Source: Limisoma sp963601185
GTDB lineage: Bacteria; Bacteroidota; Bacteroidia; Bacteroidales; Muribaculaceae
Reading direction: 5' to 3'
Length of the DNA stretch: 64,000 nt
NCBI GenBank assembly: GCA_963601185.1
Contig: CAVCEE010000002.1
Location: 112,778-176,777, forward strand
Part shown: one piece after another, positions 6,412-13,734 of the stretch
How the letters are laid out: every line of letters starts with the position of its first letter
Position numbering within the stretch: position 1 is the first letter of the stretch
The notes under the pieces: model-generated
What the model saw: the letters and a program-made list of their open reading frames with translations, nothing else
The model's database searches: none
Told to the model about the DNA's origin: nothing
Translations under genes and position numbers: made by a program

Positions 6412-7107
6412 TTATCTCGGTCTGTACGAACTATTATGAAATGGAACAATCTTCATCATTTCTCTGAACCTATCAACAACTCGTTCTCCATAATGGTCTC
6501 TTATCTGGAACAACTGCTTCTTTTCGCTTTGGACTAAATTGGTTGTAATGATTGTAAGCCTTTGACGATTGTACCTTTCTTCAAGCAAATCTCTAATTGG
6601 AGTATAAATCATTCCGTATGAAATTATCTCCGCAGGTTCTTCACCAACTTCATCAATTGCAAGAAGTTCCTCGTTGAACAATTTAAGATATAACTCCTCT
6701 TTACCTTTATCAACAGCCATCTTTGCAATGTCTTTTGCGTTCTTGATTGTAATGGTTATCCGCTCCGATGAAGAACTTGAATCATATAGATAGTTTATGA
6801 GATTGCACATAGCCTGCATCAATGTAGTTTTCCCATTTCCATATAACCCGGTCATCATAAATCCGAGCTTGCCATTTTTGTCGCACAGCCATTCTGCGGC
6901 TATTCTTATATGCTCCTTCGTTGCATCGTCAAGAATCATTTCCTTGTGCCTTCGTCTCACCTCTGCCACATAGGCGGCATACAGCGCATTGGCAACTTGT
7001 GCAAATGGCAAATCAATACTAAATCGTGTCGGTATAATCTTCCGCACTCCGAGCCGATGAATCAGCTCCTCTACGCTTAGCGTATCTATCGCTTTGTTGG
7101 GTTTCAT
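6412..7107 (-). CDS. DnaC-like AAA+ ATPase, phage helicase loader
   Basis: The 231-aa protein has a Walker A loop GLYGNGKTT (87-95) and a Walker B segment LLAIDEVG (148-155), followed by an arginine-rich C-terminal part (ERVVDRFREMM), the layout of DnaC/IstB-type ATPases. In phages and hosts such proteins load the replicative helicase onto DNA. The N-terminal 60 residues are a poorly conserved adaptor. The gene overlaps the end of the upstream replication protein by 89 nt in another frame, which argues for coupled expression. It is the last gene of the replication unit, before the 6306 promoter. Confidence 0.7.
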   Translation of the reverse strand: MKPNKAIDTLSVEELIHRLGVRKIIPTRFSIDLPFAQVANALYAAYVAEVRRRHKEMILDDATKEHIRIAAEWLCDKNGKLGFMMTGLYGNGKTTLMQAMCNLINYLYDSSSSSERITITIKNAKDIAKMAVDKGKEELYLKLFNEELLAIDEVGEEPAEIISYGMIYTPIRDLLEERYNRQRLTIITTNLVQSEKKQLFQIRDHYGERVVDRFREMMKIVPFHNSSYRPR

Positions 7108-7858
7108 AATTATTCTGTGTTACAGTTTTCTTATCGTCATATTTACCTTCAAGGATTTTAACCCAGTTAGATTTGTGTATTATCCAATCAAAATCCGCAC
7201 TCCAAGCACGGTTGTTATCACCTCGTAGGAATGATGACGATTGCGCCCTGTCAAAAATCTCTTGAACTTTTTCATACGTTCCACCAATGTCGTCAAACCA
7301 TATTCGTATAACTTTCTTGCGCTTTTCGGTGAGTTTTACAATTTTAGGGAAGCCCTTGCATCTGTCATTAAACAACTTCACGACAAATGAACAATCCAAT
7401 TCTGTCGCTTTTGGAGTTGGTCTTTCAGATACGAGTATATCTTCTTGCGTAAACAGACTATTGGATGGCGTTTCTCTTATTTCAACACATTCCTCTTTCT
7501 TGGGTGTGGTTGCACTTTCCTCAATCGAAACAATCTCGGAATTTGCATCTTCTTGGTATATTTCCCAATTCATTATCGTAAGTATGGAGAACGCTCCTTG
7601 TGGTTTAACCGAGATTTCTCCAGACTTGGCAAATCTGGAAATAATGGTTCTATATCGCCTTTCTGATATGCCAAGTTCCTTGCATACCGTAGAACGTGAA
7701 ACAACCAGTTGCCCAGGCTTTATATAGACACCTCGCCACATTCTTTCATCGACATTGGCATTGCATAAACACCATATAAAGAAAACTGTCATATCGTGTT
7801 CACTGAACCATTCCCAATCAACGATGGATCTATATATTTTTAGCCAGCCTGATTTCAT
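7019..7858 (-). CDS. Phage replication protein with N-terminal winged helix (DnaD/O-like)
   Basis: The 279-aa protein opens with the phage replication-protein pattern MKSGWLKIYRSIVDWEWFSE (1-20) and a winged helix with VVSRSTVCKELGISERRYR (about 52-70). After an acidic linker, residues 150-250 form a helical C-terminal domain like DnaD or lambda O C-terminal regions (KVQEIFDRAQSSSFLRG, WSADFDWI). Such proteins mark the replication origin and bring in the helicase loader, which here is the next gene. An origin may lie within or near this gene but no iteron array is seen. Exact family assignment is moderate. Confidence 0.65.
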   Translation of the reverse strand: MKSGWLKIYRSIVDWEWFSEHDMTVFFIWCLCNANVDERMWRGVYIKPGQLVVSRSTVCKELGISERRYRTIISRFAKSGEISVKPQGAFSILTIMNWEIYQEDANSEIVSIEESATTPKKEECVEIRETPSNSLFTQEDILVSERPTPKATELDCSFVVKLFNDRCKGFPKIVKLTEKRKKVIRIWFDDIGGTYEKVQEIFDRAQSSSFLRGDNNRAWSADFDWIIHKSNWVKILEGKYDDKKTVTQNNYETQQSDRYAKRRGADSSARSAEDYTDTI

Positions 7859-7866
7859 AATGGTAT

Positions 7867-8187
7867 CTATTTTGACGGTGCTGCATAACCATCATATTTG
7901 TTTAAGGTGATGAGATAATATTTGCGAACTTTATCTATTGTTATGCAACCACTATCTTTCAGCCTACGCATTGCAGTGGATAGCCTTTGGGAAGAAATGC
8001 CGAGGTCTCTCATTAGTGTACTACGGAGTACCATAGATTGACCTCTTTGCAAATTATGCCCGAAAACGACATCACCATTTGAACTTGCATCAAGCAATAG
8101 GTAGATATACAGACTGACAGTCTCTGGTGAGCAAATCCACTCAAAACTCAAAAACGACTTCTTCAATATTATTCCAGACTTATACAT
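7867..8187 (-). CDS. Stand-alone winged-helix protein, paralogue of the replication protein
   Basis: The 106-aa protein resembles the N-terminal winged helix of the next gene: KSGIILKKSFLSFEWICSPE, then LQRGQSMVLRSTLMRDLGIS and a wing ending in ITIDKVRKYYLITL. It lacks the C-terminal domain. The arrangement suggests duplication of the DNA-binding part, perhaps to bind the same site as a regulator or partner. It starts 1 nt after the VRR-NUC gene stop and ends 8 nt before the replication gene. Confidence 0.55.
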   Translation of the reverse strand: MYKSGIILKKSFLSFEWICSPETVSLYIYLLLDASSNGDVVFGHNLQRGQSMVLRSTLMRDLGISSQRLSTAMRRLKDSGCITIDKVRKYYLITLNKYDGYAAPSK

Positions 8188-8188
8188 A

Positions 8189-8647
8189 CTATTCTCTTAA
8201 ATAATCGGTTATCAGTTTCTCAAATTCATCAAGCGATTTGCACACAACGTACTTGTTGCCGTGCTTCTCTACACCAGACTGCCATTCCTTTTGCTCTTTG
8301 GATTGATAGTTCCCTGGCTTTTTCATTTCAATGTACAATGCGTTAAATCCATGCCTTGACACAGACAAACATAAGTCTGCGACACCCTTTACAACACCTT
8401 CAAGTTTAAGTTTCTTCCCTTGCCATTGTGTACACTTACGTTCATTCGCAACATGGAACAGGACACCGTCTCTCCATAATTGAGGGTGGGTGAATTGAAA
8501 CCACCTTATGCACGATTGTTGTATCTGGCTTTCAGATAGTCCACTTTGCGCTATCTCCTTTGCTTTCTTTGCAGGTATGGGGGTACCTGAAATAATTGCA
8601 TTGAGCAACGTTTTGTTATATTTATCGTCTTTCCTCATAATAATCAA
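8189..8647 (-). CDS. VRR-NUC domain nuclease
   Basis: The 152-aa protein shows the VRR-NUC (PD-(D/E)XK) motifs: ESQIQQSCIRWF with the first acidic/Gln motif (about 35-46), GVVKGVADLCL with the catalytic Asp (about 83-93), IEMKKPGNYQSKEQKEW with the E-x-K pair (about 106-122). In phages this family cleaves branched DNA such as Holliday junctions. Its start overlaps the helicase stop (ATGA), so the two are likely made together for recombination or replication-fork processing. Confidence 0.8.
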   Translation of the reverse strand: MIIMRKDDKYNKTLLNAIISGTPIPAKKAKEIAQSGLSESQIQQSCIRWFQFTHPQLWRDGVLFHVANERKCTQWQGKKLKLEGVVKGVADLCLSVSRHGFNALYIEMKKPGNYQSKEQKEWQSGVEKHGNKYVVCKSLDEFEKLITDYLRE

Positions 8648-9831
8648 AAATAAACATTTGTAAGTTGTCTTTCTCGACCTCCGCTACTTGAACATACAGC
8701 ATAAAGTCCCGGTCTGCCTTCGGTTAGTTTCAAATCCCCAACTTTGCCAAATCGCTGTATGTTTCCGCATAAATCTACTATCCATGCACATTCCTTGTCT
8801 GGGTGTGGTCTAATCGCCCTCCCGATAATTTGATAATATAAAGCCAATGACATTGTTGGTCGTGCAATCACGATTGTATCAAGTTCGGGATAGTCATATC
8901 CAGTTGTGAGAACTCCACAATTAGTCAATACTTCAAACTTTCGTTCTTTGAAGTCAGACAATATCTTGTCTCGTTCTTTTGCTGGAGTTTTTCCGCTAAC
9001 CATTCTGCAATTCGGAATAACCTTGCACAATGCTTCACTTTCTTCAAGGAATTTGGTAAACACAAGTATTCCTCTGCGAGGCTTACCATCTTTCGGTCTC
9101 ATCAGCCGTGTAACAATGCTAATGAGGTATGATTGTAGATTCACATACTGCATCTGTAACTTCAAATCTTCCTCGTCATAATCCATTCCAGTGGTATTTC
9201 GTTTCACTCTTGACGGTTCAAGAATAGTCATATCAAAGTATCTCATTTTTGAAAGATAACCTCTGTCAAGCAACGTTCTAATATCGACTTGATAAAGTAC
9301 ACTACTGAATATTCTTGGACGAGTTCGTGTGAGGAATTTCAAGATGCATACAGGCTCACCTTTCTCATTCCGAGAGGAACACAACCGATAGGGAGTGGCG
9401 GTCAAACCGAGTATTTTTCTGTCGGCACATTCAAAGAAATCTTTGTACATACCACCTCTTGGGTTTGTAACGTGCGCTTCATCAACTATGATGTATCTAA
9501 ATTGATTGAAGTCTTCCATTTTAGATATCACACTGCCAATAGTGGCAAAAGTGATACGCTTAATCTCCTTGCTGTTGAAAGATGCAGAGTAAATTGCACA
9601 ATCCTCAATTCCGTAACTTCTCAACTTGGCAAAGTTTTGGGCTAAGATTTCCTTGCTTGGCTGAAATACAAGCACTTTATCGTTAAGTCGATATGCAATG
9701 TCAGCGATAATCAAACTTTTCCCAGCACCTGTTGGGCAAACCAACAACCCATTGTTTTGCGCCTTGCTTTGGAAGAACTTGATAGCCGCATCGCTACAGG
9801 CTTTTTGATAATCTCTTAACTGGTACTTCAT
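8644..9831 (-). CDS. DEAD/DEAH-box superfamily 2 helicase
   Basis: The 395-aa protein has all core SF2 motifs: Walker A CPTGAGKS (32-39), DEAH (VDEAH, about 115), TATPYR (about 147), and motif VI QIIGRAIRP near 350. It is compact, with no nuclease or extra domain, like helicases of siphophage replication modules. It probably unwinds branched or duplex DNA during phage replication or recombination together with the VRR-NUC nuclease. It overlaps the next gene (ATGA) and the NinB-like gene (ATGA). Confidence 0.85.
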   Translation of the reverse strand: MKYQLRDYQKACSDAAIKFFQSKAQNNGLLVCPTGAGKSLIIADIAYRLNDKVLVFQPSKEILAQNFAKLRSYGIEDCAIYSASFNSKEIKRITFATIGSVISKMEDFNQFRYIIVDEAHVTNPRGGMYKDFFECADRKILGLTATPYRLCSSRNEKGEPVCILKFLTRTRPRIFSSVLYQVDIRTLLDRGYLSKMRYFDMTILEPSRVKRNTTGMDYDEEDLKLQMQYVNLQSYLISIVTRLMRPKDGKPRRGILVFTKFLEESEALCKVIPNCRMVSGKTPAKERDKILSDFKERKFEVLTNCGVLTTGYDYPELDTIVIARPTMSLALYYQIIGRAIRPHPDKECAWIVDLCGNIQRFGKVGDLKLTEGRPGLYAVCSSSGGRERQLTNVYF

Positions 9832-10268
9832 AAGAATCGTTTTGCTTTGGAAATTTCAATCTCACATTGTCGTAGCAAGGAGCCTTCTTCTGCCGTTGGA
9901 AGATATATCTCGGCATATTTGGAAGACCAATTACGGAACCTATCGATACACACTGACATTTCTTCTGTTGTGAGTGATGATGTTGAACGACACCTTATTC
10001 TTTTTTCTCCAGTAAACTTATCTACGGCAGAACTCACAATGAATATATCTGGATTAACAAGCACCTTAAAGTATTCTTGCTTTACATAAGTAGGGTCTTC
10101 ACCATATACGGCTGCAAAGTAATCTATCAAGACGTGGCAGTACGCATTTTGGTTGAGCGTTCTTTGTCGCTTTGTGTGCAACTCCACTACATCATTTCTG
10201 TCTGCAAGGAGTTGCGCACGAGCGAGGAAGTTTGCTCTGTCAAGGTCATTCTTACAATCGTAGAGCAT
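9828..10268 (-). CDS. NinB-like recombination protein
   Basis: The 146-aa protein resembles the NinB family, single-strand DNA-binding recombination proteins of lambdoid phages. The signature is KRQRTLNQNAYCHVLIDYFA (about 33-52), a Y/F-rich middle with DPTYVKQEYF, then RCRSTSSLTTEEMSVCIDRF and a C-terminal WSSKYAEIYLP. It fits its neighbours: ERF, SSB-like and nuclease genes. Sequence identity to NinB is only at motif level, so the call is tentative. Confidence 0.5.
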   Translation of the reverse strand: MLYDCKNDLDRANFLARAQLLADRNDVVELHTKRQRTLNQNAYCHVLIDYFAAVYGEDPTYVKQEYFKVLVNPDIFIVSSAVDKFTGEKRIRCRSTSSLTTEEMSVCIDRFRNWSSKYAEIYLPTAEEGSLLRQCEIEISKAKRFL

Positions 10269-10275
10269 AGGTCAA

Positions 10276-10755
10276 TTAGAATGGGTCGCCACTTGCATAC
10301 CCCGGTTGTGGATAATAGCCGTTATTTGGCTGTTGATACAAATTCGGCTGTGGTTGGCTTTGCGGTTGCTGCACTTGCGGTTGAGCAGGTTGCGCAACGT
10401 TCTGGTTTGGCGATGCAGATTGAAGACCTGGGCGTTGGTATGGCTCAATCTTATATGGTCGCACTTCATTGATGATTTTGCTGATGCCAGATTGGTCTGT
10501 ATATGTTCTCCCTTGCAAGTCAAAATACACATTGACCATTTGCCCGATTTGGAACTTATCAAGGTCGTCACACTTATCTCCCATAAATACAAATTGTGGA
10601 GTGTTTTCTTTGTCCGTTACAGGCTCTCCCGTATTCGGGTCATATTTACGAATTGAGATAACGAGTTCTCTGAGTTTGTACGCATTGCCACTGCGAGATA
10701 CAAGATTGCGAGTTTCGCTAATGGAAACAATTGCGCCGGTAATGAAATTTGCCAT
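10276..10755 (-). CDS. DUF3127/SSB-like OB-fold protein of the phage
   Basis: The 159-aa protein has an N-terminal OB-fold-like domain (about 1-105) related in pattern to DUF3127: SGNAYKLRELVISIRKYDPN, KFQIGQMVNVYFDLQGRTY. A disordered Gln/Pro/Asn-rich linker follows, and the chain ends GYASGDPF. The architecture (OB-fold, flexible linker, acidic D-x-P-F tip) is that of bacterial SSB, whose tip recruits repair and replication enzymes. It sits between the NinB-like and PD-(D/E)XK nuclease genes, as SSB genes do in phage recombination modules. Confidence 0.65.
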   Translation of the reverse strand: MANFITGAIVSISETRNLVSRSGNAYKLRELVISIRKYDPNTGEPVTDKENTPQFVFMGDKCDDLDKFQIGQMVNVYFDLQGRTYTDQSGISKIINEVRPYKIEPYQRPGLQSASPNQNVAQPAQPQVQQPQSQPQPNLYQQPNNGYYPQPGYASGDPF

Positions 10756-10766
10756 TTTGTTTATAG

Positions 10767-11357
10767 TTATTGATTAGTAATGCTTTTATCCCAAGCCATC
10801 AATACTTTGATAGCGTCTTTGCTTTTTCTTGGCACTTCAACTATCGTTGAACGACCATACTTCGGTTTTGGCAACCATATTGCGTAAAGCCGAGGAACTT
10901 TTAATCCCGGATTTTGCATTTCAAACAGGTTGGCATAAATGGATAGTTGCCAAGACAGGTACTCCATATCCAATTTTGAAGTAGTCTTTATATCAGCAAG
11001 CGAGCAATCATCAAACACAACGTCTATTGAACTTGCATATCTCATTTCGTCAGACACCAAATATTCATTAGATAATGTGGTGAGGTTGTTTTCTTTCTTG
11101 ATTCTGCAATAATCCACAACAGATGGATTATCGCTTTCAACGCCAAGGCTATCAACAATTTCTATTTGTTCGTGAATGTTGTGCCCATATTCAGCCGCCT
11201 TTGCGAGTATGCTTGGGTCAATACCAGTGTACTTGTCAGCAAACAATGTACGATGTAGGAGAGAGGTTATTCCCGAAAGTTTTGCTCCGAGGAAGTCGTA
11301 TGTATGAGACAACTCGTCAAATATGACCTTTGATTTTATCAATTCTACTTTATTCAT
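10767..11357 (-). CDS. PD-(D/E)XK nuclease (phage exonuclease/Cas4-like)
   Basis: The 196-aa protein carries RecB/Cas4-type nuclease motifs: AAEYGHNIHEQIE with the motif I His/Glu (about 52-64), DVVFDDCSLADIKTT with Asp and D-x-K (about 112-126), and a following helix ending LSWQLSIYANLFE (Q..Y motif, about 133-145). Next to an ERF annealing protein and an SSB-like protein, it most likely resects DNA ends for single-strand annealing, as in lambda Exo/Beta. Its start overlaps the ERF gene end (ATGA). Confidence 0.75.
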   Translation of the reverse strand: MNKVELIKSKVIFDELSHTYDFLGAKLSGITSLLHRTLFADKYTGIDPSILAKAAEYGHNIHEQIEIVDSLGVESDNPSVVDYCRIKKENNLTTLSNEYLVSDEMRYASSIDVVFDDCSLADIKTTSKLDMEYLSWQLSIYANLFEMQNPGLKVPRLYAIWLPKPKYGRSTIVEVPRKSKDAIKVLMAWDKSITNQ

Positions 11358-12007
11358 AGTCCAATCTCCTTTTTACGAGCACTCATACATTGAGAGAATG
11401 TTGGGTTTGATTTCAGTTGTCCGCTGAATGTATTCCAAACCGTTACCAGTGAGTCTTTATCATTGGCTACAAGCATAGCGTCAAGAGCCTGAACAAGCAA
11501 TGCGTCATTGACGACATCAAGAGATTGACGAATCTCCGCTATCGTCTTGGGGCGAGTTTCAGGAGGGGTGACAGCATCTGGATCCTTTTCTTCCTTTGTC
11601 GGAATAAGCAGCATCTGCATAAGTGCATACTTCAACGCAATGCTCATAGCCTTGTTCATACCCTTGTCGGCAGTGTCCATAGCTTCACCTACATTAATGG
11701 CAATTACTTCTGAAGCATCTTCGGCTACAAAGTGAAATTTAATCTTTGCTCGTGTAAAGTAAAGTATTGAGCCTTTTGCCGTGGTTTTCTCCGAAATGCT
11801 GTATTCCAGAGTTTCAGGAAGAATGAACACTCCATTATTGGCAAACAATGAGTGAAGTTCATTCATCACACTGTCAATGCCACGAAACATAAAGTTTTGC
11901 TGTTGATTCTTTTCTCCTTTGGCAATAGCCTTGGTTTCTCTCATTATCGTGGCTATCTTTCCATAGATTAATGGAACCACATCTTTTGTGTTTTCTCTGT
12001 TTTGCAT
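11354..12007 (-). CDS. ERF-family single-strand annealing protein
   Basis: The 217-aa protein matches the ERF family (phage P22 Erf): YGKIATIMRETKAIAKGEKN at the N-terminus, FRGIDSVMNELHSLFANNGV (about 43-62), and the conserved G-x-A-x-D-x-x-DKGMNKAMSIALKYALMQ block (about 105-126). Erf anneals complementary strands and circularises or recombines phage genomes. The C-terminal 70 residues are a charged, less conserved tail. It heads the recombination block, followed by the nuclease gene with ATGA overlap. Confidence 0.85.
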   Translation of the reverse strand: MQNRENTKDVVPLIYGKIATIMRETKAIAKGEKNQQQNFMFRGIDSVMNELHSLFANNGVFILPETLEYSISEKTTAKGSILYFTRAKIKFHFVAEDASEVIAINVGEAMDTADKGMNKAMSIALKYALMQMLLIPTKEEKDPDAVTPPETRPKTIAEIRQSLDVVNDALLVQALDAMLVANDKDSLVTVWNTFSGQLKSNPTFSQCMSARKKEIGL

Positions 12008-12038
12008 ATAGTTTAATATCCAATTAAATTATGTTTTG

Positions 12039-12092
12039 CTTGATTGATAACTAATCTTATCTAATTATTCATAAATGATAATATCAATCAAG
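12039..12092 (-). repeat. Inverted repeat between hypothetical gene and ERF gene
   Basis: CTTGATTGAT (12039-12048) is complementary to ATCAATCAAG (12083-12092), separated by 34 AT-rich bases. The distal arm overlaps the stop codon of the gene at 12088-12396. It could fold in the mRNA as a hairpin that limits read-through into the recombination genes, or be an operator. There is no T-run typical of a terminator. Confidence 0.35.
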
Positions 12093-12396
12093 ATCCAACT
12101 TGGCTGTTTCGGTAGTAATAGCGTGCTATCGATTTGGTGTCATTTACTGAAAGTCGAGCTATTCTGGAATCTGTACGAGTGTTTTTTACAATATCCGCAA
12201 GATTGAACCGCCATTTAGTATTGCGAGCACCATCGGGCTTGAAAAAGCGGATTTTACCTTCTTCCATTAAGGATTCAAGTCTTTTCTCTCCGCCAACCAA
12301 AATCACCGCCTTTTTCCAAGAAACTTCTTGCTTTTCTGCTCGTTTAAGAAATGATAGATATTTCTTGACGATTGCTTCTACTGGTGTGTTTTCCAT
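12088..12396 (-). CDS. Hypothetical early phage protein (102 aa)
   Basis: No family recognised. The 102-aa product is basic and mostly helical at its N-terminus (PVEAIVKKYLSFLKRAEKQE). A middle part, GGEKRLESLMEEGKIRFFKP, followed by KWRFNLADIVKN, looks like a small winged or MerR/excisionase-like DNA-binding unit that ends in a basic tail. It starts 1 nt after the first early gene stop. Position at the head of the leftward operon would fit an early regulator or an excision factor, but this is inference. Confidence 0.5.
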   Translation of the reverse strand: MENTPVEAIVKKYLSFLKRAEKQEVSWKKAVILVGGEKRLESLMEEGKIRFFKPDGARNTKWRFNLADIVKNTRTDSRIARLSVNDTKSIARYYYRNSQVGS

Positions 12397-12397
12397 A

Positions 12398-12694
12398 TCA
12401 ACTTACTCGTTTAATCCTTACTGTCAGATTGTTGTCATCACACTCGCTGTCAATGATTTCGACATCCCAGCCTTGACGCTTGTAGTCTTTGCGTAGCCTA
12501 TGGATTGTTGCATAAACCGAAGACCTCTGTTCCGTGGGGAATTCTGCCACTTCTCCAATCCCAAGCATTTTCAATGTTGGGGCAATTGGAACGGAGGGAG
12601 CCACAGAAACTCCCTTGCCGAACTCTGGAGTGATTTTTCGCTTTGGTGGAGCGTATGCTGTAACGCTCCTCTTTCTGTTTTTTAATTCGTCCAT
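12398..12694 (-). CDS. First gene of the leftward early operon, hypothetical (98 aa)
   Basis: The 98-aa product has a disordered Pro/Lys-rich first half and a compact C-terminal domain (about 45-98): GIGEVAEFPTEQRSSVYATI, LRKDYKRQGWDVEI, LTVRIKRV. That pattern (E-F-P, helix, basic helix, two strands) recurs in small Bacteroides phage proteins of unknown role. Its ATG overlaps the TAA of an upstream 11-codon leader frame (TAATG), so translation may be coupled. The promoter at 12781-12811 drives it. Confidence 0.5.
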   Translation of the reverse strand: MDELKNRKRSVTAYAPPKRKITPEFGKGVSVAPSVPIAPTLKMLGIGEVAEFPTEQRSSVYATIHRLRKDYKRQGWDVEIIDSECDDNNLTVRIKRVS

Positions 12695-12712
12695 TACTTT
12701 TTAGAAAATTCC

Positions 12713-12741
12713 TTAAATCTTATTTGCATACAAGCAGACTT
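12713..12741 (-). repeat. ATGCAAAT-type intergenic repeat, copy 4
   Basis: On the minus strand AGTCTGCTTGTATGCAAATA continues as AGATTTAA, nearly identical to the copy at 5946-5973. It lies in the leader of the leftward early operon and opens a short frame (MQIRFKEFSKK) whose stop overlaps the start of the gene at 12694. Confidence 0.55.
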
Positions 12742-12773
12742 TTACGTATATTTGCGTAGTCTTGTATATGTTA

Positions 12774-12855
12774 TTTGTTACAAAGGTAGTTATTAATATT
12801 GATTTGACAAAGCAAATATATTATCATTTCTACGGTTTTAGATTTTGTTAACAAA
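12774..12855. promoter_or_regulatory. Candidate operator cluster of the phage switch
   Basis: Three related palindromes flank the leftward promoter: TTTGTTACAAA (12774-12784, at the start site and -7 box), TTTGACAAA (12803-12811, at the -33 box) and TTTGTTAACAAA (12844-12855, upstream of the XRE gene). All share TTTG...CAAA arms. Placement over both promoter boxes is what a repressor of lytic genes would need. Part of the pattern comes from the promoter boxes themselves, so binding remains to be shown. Confidence 0.4.
12781..12811 (-). promoter_or_regulatory. Leftward early promoter of the prophage
   Basis: On the minus strand TTTG (12808-12811), 19 bp, TACCTTTG (12781-12788): a perfect Bacteroidetes promoter. 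The start site should be near 12774, giving an 80-nt leader before the gene at 12694. It drives the recombination and replication genes and is overlapped by palindromes that could be repressor sites. Confidence 0.75.
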
Positions 12856-12909
12856 TGACATATCATACATAGATATAAGGTGCGTACCAACCACTAAATT
12901 ATATAGAAT

Positions 12910-13365
12910 ATGCAAGAAATAGAGAAAGTCGAGAATGTACTCTGTGCAAAAGAGATACGAGACTCACTGCTTAAAGCTCTCCACCTTGGTCCTGGTGAGT
13001 TCGCTACCGCTTTGGGCATAAACTATCAGCGCATCTATGACCTTGGCAGTGGAAGAACAAAAAAATTCAATCCAGGAATTGTCAATCTTATCTGCAAAAA
13101 ATTTCCGCAAGTCAATCCTACATATCTATATTCGGGCAAAGGTCCGATTCTTCTTGAAACACCTACACCAAATTCTTCGGTTTCAGATACGGCAGACATC
13201 ATAGCAATGTCGAAGAAGCTAATCGAGTTGATGGAACAAATCAATGCAAAGGATTCTTCATTGCGAGAAAGAGAATTTGAGTTGGCGAAAAGAGAGTTTG
13301 AACTAACCAAGAGAGAACAACTGATACGTGACCGAGAAAAAACGCTTGGAATCAGCAACAACTAA
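12910..13365 (+). CDS. XRE-family regulator with C-terminal coiled coil (phage repressor candidate)
   Basis: The 151-aa protein has an N-terminal XRE helix-turn-helix (about 12-75: SLLKALHLGPGEFATALGIN, then YQRIYDLGSGRTKKFNPGIV) and a YLYSGKGP stretch typical of Bacteroidetes phage regulators. The C-terminal third is a heptad coiled coil with internally repeated REFEL units (about 115-145), likely for oligomerisation. No LexA/CI peptidase domain is present, so induction would not be by self-cleavage. It is the only rightward gene of the phage arm and faces the leftward promoter, the usual layout of a lysogeny switch. Confidence 0.7.
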   Translation: MQEIEKVENVLCAKEIRDSLLKALHLGPGEFATALGINYQRIYDLGSGRTKKFNPGIVNLICKKFPQVNPTYLYSGKGPILLETPTPNSSVSDTADIIAMSKKLIELMEQINAKDSSLREREFELAKREFELTKREQLIRDREKTLGISNN

Positions 13366-13540
13366 CATCGCCTTTATTCAAATGGAATAGGGATTATCTA
13401 TTACATTCAAGTCGCATCAAATTTCCATTTTATTACCCATTAATTTTTGAAAAATCTTGTAATTTGGTGATTTTTAATTAGTTGATTAATGCTCTGCGAG
13501 GTATGATGTAAGCCACTCATAGCATCGGTAAAAAATCAAA
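13366..13540. other. Phage/chromosome boundary stretch without genes
   Basis: This gene-free stretch is AT-rich up to about 13490 and then turns to chromosomal composition. No tRNA gene, integrase site or direct repeat can be identified inside it because the other end of the phage is outside the window. Between the two hairpins (13575-13679) there is also no convincing gene. Confidence 0.4.
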
Positions 13541-13574
13541 CAAGAGGATGCGCCCGAACAGGCGCATCCTCTTG
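13541..13574. terminator. Strong hairpin terminator at the phage boundary
   Basis: Perfect 14-bp stem (caagaggatgcgcc / ggcgcatcctcttg) with a 6-nt loop. T-rich tracts follow on both strands (gtcgtttt on plus; tttgatttttt on minus), so it can act in both directions: for the XRE gene and for transcripts coming from thiH. Confidence 0.7.
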
Positions 13575-13679
13575 TCGTTTTATGCTCGTCACGAAAATAA
13601 AGCCTACATTCTCACACTGTAGCGGCTGAAATAAGGAAAAGTGTAATTCCGCCATATAGAAAGATCGTATATATAAACA

Positions 13680-13712
13680 AAAGCGGATGCGCCGGGGTGG
13701 TGCATCCGCTTT
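13680..13712 (-). terminator. Terminator of the thi operon
   Basis: An 11-bp stem (aagcggatgc / gcatccgctt plus flanking A-T pairs) with a GC-rich loop lies 23 nt after the thiH stop. The minus-strand transcript continues with ttttgttt. It shares the ggatgcgcc core with the hairpin at 13541. Confidence 0.65.
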
Positions 13713-13734
13713 GATATAAGGGGGTTGACAAGTA

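Larger units (their letters stand above)
1..13540. mobile_element. Prophage, early/regulatory arm (left part outside window)
   Basis: Evidence for a phage is the gene content: a terminase small-subunit-like protein at the left edge, ERF single-strand annealing protein, NinB-like protein, VRR-NUC nuclease, DnaC-like loader, phage-type winged-helix replication proteins and a divergent XRE regulator. The stretch is visibly AT-richer than the chromosome that begins at thiH, and its proteins are Lys/Asn/Ile-rich by comparison. No integrase, head, tail or lysis gene lies in the window, so these must be to the left if the phage is complete. The right end is placed between the XRE gene stop (13365) and the hairpin at 13541; the exact attachment site is not visible. 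It could also be a phage-derived plasmid-like element rather than an intact prophage. Confidence 0.75.

Noticed and set aside
12723..12754. Rightward promoter-like pair TTTG, 20 bp, TATATTTG
   Set aside because: It matches the consensus, but would read for 150 bp against the strong leftward promoter and its leader before reaching the XRE gene; the TTTG belongs to the repeated ATGCAAAT element. Kept as a possibility only.
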